A stretch of 13,377 nt of DNA from Phoronis ovalis (lineage: Eukaryota; Phoronida; Phoronidae), in the NCBI GenBank assembly GCA_028565635.1, contig JAOXYB010038640.1, positions 1 to 13,377 on the forward strand. The letters run 5' to 3'. The translations under genes were made by a program, and so were the position numbers. The notes beneath the pieces were generated by a model that worked only from the letters and a program-made list of their open reading frames with translations, did not search any database and had not been told where the DNA came from. Positions 1 through 7,164 of the stretch are shown one piece after another (within the stretch, counting starts at the first letter, position 1; every line of letters begins with the position of its first letter).

Positions 1-300
1 GACTATTTCTGATAACTGAATAGATTATCTGCAGTCTCTGTGGTGCCACCTGCTGGCAAACCTAAATGATCCCAAACTATCTGCTTTTCATGATTGCGCA
101 ATGACACAGTTCTTCGCGCTCTCACGTGTGTTAGTCACAAAACACGGAACTGTGGGAGTTTTTGGGTTCATAACCAGAGGTGCAAATAGTTTTTCTAATG
201 GACGTTTATTTTTCTCCACAGTAATGTAATATATGTGATGTACAAAGCCAGTGCCTAAAATTAAAAATGTAAATTAATAATAATTACTAATAATTTGCAG
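1..300 (+). other. HAUS6 intron (3' part)
   Basis: No exon is recognisable. The segment ends in a run of TTAATAATAA-type sequence and the acceptor of exon a. Its only distinctive content is a less AT-rich patch at about 40-130 carrying three transcription-factor-like sites, described separately. Confidence 0.7.
43..128. promoter_or_regulatory. possible intronic cluster of factor-binding sites
   Basis: Read on the minus strand, 43-56 is CCAGCAGGTGGCAC, which fits every position of the CTCF core consensus CCASYAGRKGGCRS. Bases 93-102 are ATTGCGCAAT, the palindromic C/EBP-type consensus. Bases 123-128 are the E-box CACGTG. Three consensus sites within 90 bases of an intron suggest an enhancer or boundary element. 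These are motif matches only, and the consensus sequences come mainly from vertebrates. Confidence 0.25.
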
Positions 301-490
301 TGACCTGGTCAAAGAGAATCGCAGTTTAGCCAAAGCATTAAGAAAAAAAGAACAGTTGTTAGAAAAAGAAATTAAGAAAGCTGCTGATATGGGTTTTCTC
401 GGCACACCGCTGAAGAAAACTTCGACTCCAGATTTCTACTCTCAAGGACTTGATAAACAATCTGTAAATCGTGCGCACACAGTTTCCAAG
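301..490 (+). CDS. HAUS6: HAUS6 exon a (coiled coil)
   Basis: The acceptor is taatttgcag and the donor is AAG|GTGACA, a weak donor because of its fourth base. The first base completes a codon and 63 full codons follow, ending in phase 0. The product begins with a charged helix (DLVKENRSLAKALRKKEQLL) and passes into a Ser/Thr/Pro-containing linker (GFLGTPLKKTSTPDFYSQ). This corresponds to the region just upstream of the KIQKVRSLW helix in vertebrate HAUS6. Open frame continues past the donor to 595, but it loses coding character there. Confidence 0.85.
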
Positions 491-3400
491 GTGACAGTTT
501 GTCTGAGTATGCGGCTCATGCGAACATCTGATATGACATTTTGTCATTGTTGTTTCATTAGATGTCTTGAGTGGTTTGTTGGTACAAACTCTTGAATTGT
601 GTGAGCTGTAGAAACTCGTGGTTCAAATAATGCTGTTTATGGTGTACTTCAAATTCTGGCGGATCCATTATTGCAAAATGAATACAATACAATTTTAGAA
701 GTATGCTTTACGATTTTCTTAGAACAGTACATATAAAGTTTGTTATGTCAGTAAACGTCTGACTTAGTAATAAATTGGTCTGACATGGAAAAGTTCCGCA
801 AACCCTGATATGTATCCTGAAGTTGCATTTTCGCTCAAATTTTTGTTGCTATGGATATTAAGCGGCACTTTATAACCGTTTAAAATATTGTTTCTGTTTA
901 GGTTCGTGAGAAATGGAAAAGCTTGGAAGCTTATACGCAGACAAAGGAACATGAAATGAGTGTTGTGGAATCTATTCTACAGGGCGTGGTGAACAAGCAC
1001 CAACTCAACGCTGCTGACATAAAGGTCAAGGTCCCTGACATATTGTTACACGAATGCGAGTTAGAACTGCAAAAGGTATTTATCGTTAGTTCGCTGACTG
1101 TTCTCTGGCAAAATGAGTTTGTACTGAATCATAACCTGCCTGTTCATCAATGTTTTTTTTTGAAACTGGAGAATGCATGGATTATGCTTCTGATCTGAAT
1201 TTTAGTCCTTATTAAATAATACAAAGAACCCATACAAGTTTCCTTGAGAGCCTTTAACTCTCCTTGTCAATCTGACAAACTGCATAAAAATTTTAGATTT
1301 ACAAATATTTGATATTTTTTAATTAGTTTTTAGTATAAAGCAACTAAGATTGGTTTGGGTTAATACTGGAATTGAGCCGTATATGTTTATAAAGGTTTTG
1401 TTGTTCGCTGCAGACAATGGATTGATAACAAACTGGAGGATGATTGGATGAATTTTACAACAAACGTGAAACATTGGATATTTTTTTATTGAAGTTAATA
1501 TTAGGCACTTACTGAACAACAGATTTAAGCTAATCCAGAAAAAGTTCTACCTTTGACGCAATCATTTTTTTTCTTACATAAATTTGGAAAAAACTGTAAT
1601 AGAGAAACAAGCTCACATGATTAACCTTAGTGTGGAAGTTGAGGTACTTCATGAAGCTATGCTGGATAATCATGCAGTCATGTGAAGCAAAAACAAGAGC
1701 TGTACAACAAATCTGGAACAGTTCATGTTGTTCAGTGAGCTTAACATGATACTGGGCATCTGCTTGATTTATAAACAAATAATCCATTATAATATTTGAG
1801 AACCTCGCTTGCATTGTTGTATTTTCTGGGCCAGTATATCTTCATTTACCCCTCGGTCACAGTCAATAATAATAATTAATATTTAATATAAACTATTTTC
1901 AGAGGAATGTTGGTAACACCTACCAAGGTGGGAAGCTGAATCTACTGAGTCTTGTACAACTATGGAACCTGTCTCTGCATTTATATATTGACAGGTTGCA
2001 TGAAAGTAAGTTATCATACTTACTCTTATAATCTGTTTGAAAATATTCCAGAAAATATACTGTATTTTAGGACGGTATGTTTTGCATACCAGCCACTCAT
2101 AAATATAATTGCACACTGTATAATTACGCACTATAATGCTAAATAACAACCTCCCCCATAGAAAAAATGAAGAAGTGCCTTAATTTCCCAATATTTTTTT
2201 CTATAACTGCCTTGTAATAGCTAATTTGGAGAGATTAGCTCACCAACTACAGCCAAACCAATTCAATTGAGTCAGTAACATTCATTGCAGAAATATTTGG
2301 AAATTAAAACATAGAGACTATATTTTCTTTCATGTGCATGCTTGTGTGGTTTTGTAAAAGAACCCACCAAATCCAGTAAACTAGTCCTGTTCTATTGGTG
2401 GCAACCTAAATAGCACCCATTGATCCCACAATTCCTAAATAAATGAGGCTAGCTTCCATAGCTGCAAAAGGTGGAATTGATTGGACATGATGTGCTGTAC
2501 CACATAATAGAATAGTTTATTCTGGTGCTGATATCTACTGTTTTGTTCCTTCATTTGAATTGTTCCTTTATCTAATAACTTAAAATCAATACTTTATTAT
2601 TTAAAATTCGCTTATAGACAAAATATAGGGATGCTTGTTACAATGTGTTCGATCTTCACTATATGTAGATTTGTCTTATCTTTGTTTTAAATTTTAATAT
2701 TTTCATTGACAGAGGGTGTTCCAGATTTTGATAAACAAGCAGCAACAGTTATGACTCAAGTTCACAGTCACCATGCACACTTTGCCAATGCTGAACAACT
2801 TAGGTAAATATGTAACAGAATTTATCCCGTTAAAAAGTAGCGACTTTTGTTGACACTGCTTATTGATCGTAGTACCAGCATATTAGTGCACATGTTTTTT
2901 TTCCATTTTGTGGAGTGGAACATTTCAACTTTGGCTGCTTCATAATGTCAACCTGTTGTGCTTTCTGGCAGAAGCTTAAAAAATGTGCTATTTTTAAGTT
3001 GAAATGTGGAACCGTGCTTATTTGCCTTTGAAATAGTGTGATTCATGAGTAGATAATGTAATAACACGATTTTCTTGAAATAAGTACCGTAAAGACTGCA
3101 CAAAAACATAGCTGCATTATATCAGTGTAGGACGTCCATATTATAAACAGATAATAGCTCGGAGACCATTGTTGTTCTATTTTATATTTGTGTTAAACGT
3201 TATAACAGAAGTCGATGGGAAATGTAATGGTCCGGAGTAATGGTGTTCTAATGTTGCTGTTTGTAATGGATTCTGTATGTATTTCACATGTTTTCACTGC
3301 TATCTATCACTTTGTTGCTGGTTGTCATATTGTAGGATACAGTGTTCTCTACATAAAACTTATACTTGTTCAGGGCACCATTGAACTTTAGTACATAAAT

Positions 3401-4604
3401 CTTGTATTATTTATCAACATTTTATCTATCCATGTTTGGGGTTTTATGGAGAACACTGGGATATCATTTCTAATCAAATTACACTGCTCATTAGGTAACT
3501 GTTGTTTATTTTGTTTTAATTTCTGTTCCAAGGCCACGCAAAGTTACCTGACTTGCGATATTAATTCTGTTCTAAAATAGGAAATTTAGATTTGGAATTT
3601 TACAGACTTGGTTCGAATTACTCATTTTATTTCTTTCTGTTTTCAGGCAACAACTTGAGGGTGAGTTGTTACCTGAGTTGAAGCAATCGGTAGCAAGTCT
3701 CCGAGCATGTGTAGATGAGACGACCACGCACGGAAGAACACCAATAAATGTCAGAAATATGGTAATGGTTGTTAATCTTTTAGTTGTACAGGAGGGGAGG
3801 GAAGCACTTCAATAAAATTAATTTGGGTGTTGGATTTCTAATCAATTCATGTAATAGTTTGTAATAAAGCAGTAAATATATTATACACATGTAAATAGTG
3901 ACCTCCCCCCGTGTACAACTAAATGTGAGTCGGCCTAAGTGCATATGTATTATGAACTCATGGTATCTGTTAGCAAATGCCAATACTGCTATGATTATCA
4001 TGATTTCTTAGTTGTTTTGTATTACAGCCAGTGGTTAGGCCTCTGCCTGTCAAGCGTATACATGAATCATCAATCCTCACTGACACATATTTTTCTGCCC
4101 TTTTATGATATTTTCACTGAAATATCTCCTATCCGGACCATCATGTCCATGTTCTTGCGCAAATTACTAGGAACACGGATAGATTTTCGGACACAAATAG
4201 TTTACTATTACATTTCCGAAACATATTTGAAGTGTGTCCAGAAGTTAGCTTATGTTCCTAACAATTTTTACAAATACATGTAAATAGAGGATCGTGTACC
4301 CAATGGTTGGGCTTATTCTCAGTATACTTTCTAGCATTTCCTGTATACTGTCATCATAATGATGGTACTTACAATATTGCTGCTGTATCAACACAGGGTT
4401 GCTTAATATCTTCTGTCAATGGTAATATTAGTGTGTCTCTCTATTCGTCATTTAAAGTTAACAAGTAATTATTTCAGACTGCTGGATTTGGACTTGTACC
4501 TCCGTCCCCAGATGTGATGTCATGGGATGAAGATCAGTCAACTCTAAAAGCAGCAAAGACACCTGACACTCTCAGGGAGATGAAGATGGCACCCAACATG
4601 CCAG
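301..4604 (+). CDS. HAUS6: HAUS6, augmin complex subunit 6 (six internal exons, both ends missing)
   Basis: HAUS6 is part of the eight-subunit augmin complex, which binds spindle microtubules and recruits gamma-tubulin ring complex for branching nucleation. Seen: exons 301-490, 902-1075, 1903-2005, 2713-2803, 3647-3761 and 4478-4604, all with GT donors and AG acceptors, join in one frame into 266 residues. The key match is GNTYQGGKLNLLSLVQLWN, against GNVYEAGKLNLLTVIQLLN in human HAUS6 as I remember it. The preceding exon also aligns (VREKWKSL against VRSLW, and KVPDILLHECELELQ against NIPRLLLDKIEKQMF). The stretch is mostly helical, coiled-coil-like sequence, equivalent to roughly residues 190-440 of the vertebrate protein, just after the HAUS6 N-terminal domain. 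It ends in a proline-rich segment (LVPPSPDVMSWD) that parallels the vertebrate LLPPMSPLSFD. The first exon starts on the third base of a codon and the last ends on the first base of one, so coding sequence continues on both sides. Confidence 0.9.
491..901 (+). other. HAUS6 intron a-b
   Basis: AT-rich intron with a weak GTGACA donor. The only structure seen is a small foldback near 742-788 (ATGTCAG paired with CTGACAT). No gene is supported on either strand. Confidence 0.75.
902..1075 (+). CDS. HAUS6: HAUS6 exon b (conserved helical segment)
   Basis: The acceptor is tttctgtttag and the donor is AAAAG|GTATTT. The exon has 58 codons and is in phase 0 at both ends. It starts VREKWKSLEAYTQTKEHEM and includes SVVESILQGVVNKHQL, which lines up with vertebrate SSVLSLVNQYAL, then IKVKVPDILLHECELELQK. 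The open frame runs on to 1198, but the homology stops exactly at the donor, so the tail is intron. Confidence 0.9.
1076..1902 (+). other. HAUS6 intron b-c
   Basis: AT-rich intron. Open frames on the minus strand (for example 1530-1814) lack start context, homology and splice support. Nothing else was recognised. Confidence 0.75.
1903..2005 (+). CDS. HAUS6: HAUS6 exon c (signature segment)
   Basis: The acceptor is aactattttcag and the donor is GAAA|GTAAGT, a near-perfect match to consensus. It holds 34 codons plus one base (phase 1). It encodes the most conserved block seen in the window, GNTYQGGKLNLLSLVQLWN, followed by LSLHLYIDRLHE. This block is the best single piece of evidence for HAUS6. 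Confidence 0.92.
2006..2712 (+). other. HAUS6 intron c-d
   Basis: AT-rich intron beginning with a strong GTAAGT donor. Small hairpins occur at about 2219-2240 (AGCTAAT with ATTAGCT) and at about 2083-2099 (GGTATG with CATACC). No gene or named element was seen. Confidence 0.75.
2713..2803 (+). CDS. HAUS6: HAUS6 exon d
   Basis: The acceptor is tttcattgacag and the donor is TTAG|GTAAAT. Two bases complete the codon left open by the previous exon (giving Lys), 29 codons follow, and two bases remain for the next exon. The product, starting GVPDFDKQAATVMTQVHSHH, is a His-rich helix with no strong match I can recall. It is placed by splice sites, phase and position. Confidence 0.8.
2804..3646 (+). 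other. HAUS6 intron d-e
   Basis: Intron carrying the small inverted-repeat element at 3340-3458. It also has a perfect 12-base inverted pair, ACATTTCAACTT at 2920-2931 and AAGTTGAAATGT at 2996-3007, of unknown meaning. No coding sequence is supported. Confidence 0.75.
3340..3458. mobile_element. MITE-like element with CAGTG termini and 5-bp target duplication
   Basis: The left end CAGTGTTCTC(TA)CATAAAAC is repeated inverted at the right end (GTTTTATGGAGAACACTG), differing only by a two-base gap. The pentamer GGATA directly flanks both ends (3335-3339 and 3459-3463), as expected for a target-site duplication. It is 119 bp with no coding capacity. CAGTG-type termini are typical of hAT elements. 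Most hAT elements duplicate 8 bp, so assignment to a hAT-like group with a shorter duplication is inference. Confidence 0.7.
3647..3761 (+). CDS. HAUS6: HAUS6 exon e
   Basis: The acceptor is ttctttctgttttcag, with a strong pyrimidine tract, and the donor is ATG|GTAATG. One base completes an Arg codon and 38 codons follow, ending in phase 0. The helix QQLEGELLPELKQSVASLRA corresponds in position to the vertebrate DLTTIRHSVVEKQGEW region. Confidence 0.82.
3762..4477 (+). other. HAUS6 intron e-f
   Basis: Intron that starts almost directly with an inverted-repeat element (3779-3923). The 114-codon open frame at 3939-4283 begins in or beside that element, has no conserved motif and overlaps no splice-supported exon, so I treat it as chance. 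A short perfect foldback, CATCAT-A-ATGATG, lies near 4352-4364. Confidence 0.72.
3779..3923. mobile_element. MITE-like element with 22-bp terminal inverted repeats
   Basis: The left end (3779-3800) reads TTTAGTTGTACA-GGA-GGGGAGG and the right end (3902-3923), inverted, reads TTTAGTTGTACA-CGG-GGGGAGG, so 20 of 22 positions match. The 145-bp element has no coding capacity. No convincing target-site duplication is visible next to the repeats, so the true ends could be a few bases away. Its left edge lies 17 bases inside the intron. Confidence 0.6.
4478..4604 (+). CDS. HAUS6: HAUS6 exon f (proline-rich, end of conserved region)
   Basis: The acceptor is aattatttcag and the donor is CCAG|GTAAGA, an excellent match. 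It has 42 codons plus one base. TAGFGLVPPSPDVMSWDED parallels the vertebrate TPSVDLLPPMSPLSFD block, after which HAUS6 becomes poorly conserved. Two minimal Ser/Thr-Pro sites (PPSP and AKTPD) are visible; that they are mitotic kinase targets is inference. Confidence 0.85.
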
Positions 4605-4729
4605 GTAAGATAAAATGTAGTTCTATACTCTGGTATTCATGGAGACTGGGGACAAAAAAGTAACGTGGTGTAAGTTAGTGGATGTTTGTAGCAACTGTCT
4701 TGCTTAATAGTTGTTGACATTTCTTGCAG

Positions 4730-4770
4730 CTTATATCTTGGTATCTTGTTTCTGTGTGACTTCAGATTAA
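4730..4770 (+). CDS. candidate short terminal exon of HAUS6
   Basis: A good acceptor (gttgacatttcttgcag) ends at 4729, and the phase fits the open codon at 4604. Reading then gives Ala plus YILVSCFCVTSD and a TAA stop, followed by AATAAA signals about 210 bases further on. Against this, the implied intron is only 125 bases while its neighbours are 411-843, the peptide resembles nothing known, and vertebrate HAUS6 has a long C-terminal tail. The real last exon may lie beyond the window. Confidence 0.22.
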
Positions 4771-5100
4771 CTTTTTACAAAAAGGAATTATCAAGTTGCA
4801 AAATTTTATCTGAAGTTTTGGATTTTTTGTGTGTACTGTAAATAGCTATGGGAACTTCTAATTGTAAGGCAAGCATTTTTTGCAAAAAAGATTTAAAATA
4901 AGCAAAAAAATGAAAAAAGCAATTATGTGGAAACATAAACATTTTATGAAAAAATGACAAAAACACTGAAAAAAAATATTGAATAAAAATTGAAAAGAAT
5001 TCATGGAATAAAAAAGAAATCTGACAGAAGAAAATGTTTCTTAAGAAGCTATAAAAAATCTTTTAGGGTTGATAACTTAGAACAGGAAGGAATTAGGCGA
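4771..5100. other. A-rich intergenic or 3' region
   Basis: Strongly A-rich on the + strand from about 4880 to 5050, with many short runs of A. It lies between the last HAUS6 exon and the likely 3' end of the minus-strand gene. No gene was seen. Confidence 0.6.
4982..5012 (+). terminator. candidate polyadenylation signals (+ strand)
   Basis: Two AATAAA hexamers (4982-4987 and 5007-5012) lie in A-rich DNA downstream of the last HAUS6 exon seen. A-rich sequence makes chance hits likely. They matter only if HAUS6 ends here. Confidence 0.25.
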
Positions 5101-5915
5101 AGTTGTTTCAGTACACGTTTATTGAAGTTTCAATGCCAACACACAATATACAAGCATTAAGAAAACAGCGCACTCAGTACCATTGATAAATGCTTCAGTG
5201 TATTAAATATAAGGATGTCAGGACCAGGTGCAGACTATCTAATATGCAAATGAATAAGTTTATACACGTATACTACAATTAGAATAACTACAGTTAAAGA
5301 TGTAAAATATTAGACAGACAGACAGAAACTCAACACACAGTTAACTTACATAAAGTTCTCCATTGAATATAAACAAATAAAAATTACAATAACATGAAAC
5401 TCAATCTAAAACTAATTACAAAATAATTCGTAATAGAAATCTAAGTACGACATAATAATACAAACAATGAGAGCATGTAAAATATACATGATTGTCCCTT
5501 AAAGTATACAGTATATTATTGTTTTCTAAACACCAGCTGCATCACACCACCAACTATACTGTTCATATGAACCTTAATTGAGATGTATAATAAAATATAT
5601 ATTGAAGCCTGATAGACTCTAAAACAAGAAATACATGAAACTAAACTGACTTTAAATGGCACAGCAGCCATATATAAGTAACTGTAGACTTCAATGTTAA
5701 AATAGAAAACTACAAACAGAATCACTTATGAACCAGTGCTAGTTTAAATGTTCTGATAAATAAATACTGAGTAGCTAGAAGTCATCTGTGTTCTAGTAAT
5801 TACTTAAAACACTCACCAAACTCATAAAACGACTTAAATTAAAGCTATCAATAGATTATTTTTATCGTAGCTAAAGCTTTGAAATAAGTGAACGATAACT
5901 GAATGCAAAAAGTAG
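5100..5915 (-). other. probable 3' untranslated region of the peptidase gene
   Basis: AT-rich, with no supported gene. The open frames inside it (for example 5516-5725, minus strand) are low-complexity hydrophobic sequence. It contains a short (ACAG)n run near 5311-5326. The region spans from the second stop to the minus-strand AATAAA. Confidence 0.45.
5118..5123 (-). terminator. polyadenylation signal AATAAA (minus strand)
   Basis: This is the only canonical AATAAA on the minus strand that I found between the peptidase stop codons and HAUS6. It lies about 800 bases after the coding frame, a plausible 3' UTR length. If HAUS6 ends near 5000, the two genes are convergent with almost touching 3' ends. 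Confidence 0.45.
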
Positions 5916-6092
5916 CTAGTCTACACAGTACTGGCACATAGCATCTGTGCTAATACTGTACTGTCCTTCAAACTTTTTAGACAGTTCATGGAACACAAAT
6001 TTTAATGGTAGAACAATAAAACCATTTTTAACCTCATATTCATCTCCATTATCTGTATACACATGGTCATAATTTCCCATTACAAAAATACC
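5916..6092 (-). pseudogene. post-stop continuation of the peptidase frame
   Basis: Directly after the TAG at 6093-6095 the same frame stays open for 58 codons until a second TAG (5916-5918). The translation, starting GIFVMGNYDHVYTDN and including VKNGFIVLPLKFVFHEL, looks like the missing end of a chymotrypsin fold: a strand after the GDSGSL strand, then an NGFIVLPL strand and a closing helix. A single substitution in one codon therefore seems to have cut the protein. No frameshift was seen in about 500 codons, which suggests a recent loss, a null allele, stop readthrough or a sequencing error. Confidence 0.6.
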
Positions 6093-7164
6093 CTAAGGAA
6101 CCCATTCTGTTTCTAATTCCATCCATACCAAGGAGCCGCTGTCACCATGATCTCCAAATGGCTCGCCTGGTTCTGTTGATGAAACAAGAATTACATTTTT
6201 CAGCGGATACTTTCCCAATTTTGCACAGGTGTCAAACATAGTTATTCTTCCATAGGTTAAGCCAGTTGTAAGACCAGTCTTTCTAACTTTACGGTTCTGT
6301 AAAGTCGAGTCAAAGTCACCTGTGTAGTGATCTACAGACTCACCCTGATGCTTCACTCTTAACTCAATCAATGCTGCATCACAAAATGACTCTGAGTCAG
6401 TACTAAAAAGGCCTTGATGAAGCTTTCCTTCTAAACTTTCTTGGAGATATAATGGAAAACTGCAGTTAAGTTGCTCGTTTGAATTATTAAACTTCACACA
6501 GTGTGAACTACAGTCAGAGAGCTCATCTCCCACTTTTTTTTTCAAGTATTCAGTTGCTTGCCTAGTCCAATACTTGAAACTTTTAGTGCTTCGCGTATTT
6601 TGTACAATTTTGTCAAAAACTTCTTTACATGTATTACCAAAGCCACTTCTCTGAACTGTGTTGTTTAGTAGAACTTCATGTATGTATGGACTAGCATACT
6701 CATGTTTTCTGGCTAGAACATCGGCTAGCTGTACAATTTGCTTACACCATGGTGAAACCATCTCAAACCCAGAAGGCCACGAGTCGTATTTTAGAATGTC
6801 AAGGCATTCCACATAAAAAGACTGATAATCAGGTATGAACAGATGGTAAGCAGTTAAAACTCGCAGAGAATGCTCTTGGGGATTTTGTGAGCTTCCAAAA
6901 CAACATACTGTCCCACTTCCTTCTAGTTCTCTTCTGTTTTGCCAGTCATATTCTGTTGGAGTTAATATTTTATCTCCATATTGGAGGCAAAACATAACTG
7001 GAACAGAAAAATCATCCTCTTCAACTTTGACTACTTTTAGAACATCCGAATGTTCCAGTATTTTTTGTAATTTGTCGTTGGGTATATTTTTAAGAACAAA
7101 GACAATAAACTGTTCCTGATCATTTTTACCCCGGTAAGACTGGCAACTACGAAAACTGTCCAAG
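6093..7164 (-). CDS. peptidase gene exon 2 (catalytic domain)
   Basis: A single open exon of 356 codons beyond the split Ser codon. It carries all three catalytic motifs and ends at TAG after METEWVP-like sequence (MELETEWVP). Between His and Asp lies a mainly helical Cys- and Lys-containing stretch (residues about 230-330) without a recognised domain. The open frame extends upstream to a TAA at 7209-7211, but the strong acceptor and the lack of an ATG argue against a start there. Confidence 0.75.

Noticed and set aside
491-595. Continuation of the open frame of HAUS6 exon a to 595
   Set aside because: Splice donor at 491 and in-frame joining to the exon at 902. The extra sequence has no HAUS6 similarity.
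1530-1814. 94-codon minus-strand open frame
   Set aside because: Intronic and AT-rich, starts at a non-ATG codon, with no motif or splice support.
2920-3007. 12-bp inverted pair ACATTTCAACTT and AAGTTGAAATGT as the ends of another MITE
   Set aside because: Similarity stops abruptly on both sides and there is no flanking duplication. Another partial inverted match around it is not properly nested, so an element cannot be defined.
3939-4283. 114-codon open frame on the + strand
   Set aside because: Lies within a HAUS6 intron beside an inverted-repeat element. The translation is low-complexity Tyr/Leu/Ile/Ser-rich with no motif, and nothing supports expression.
6093-6128. GT at 6128-6127 and AG at 6094-6093 on the minus strand would remove the TAG as an in-frame 36-base intron
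   Set aside because: An intron of 36 bases is shorter than animal spliceosomal introns normally are. It has no pyrimidine tract. It would also delete the strand right after GDSGSL, which has coding character.
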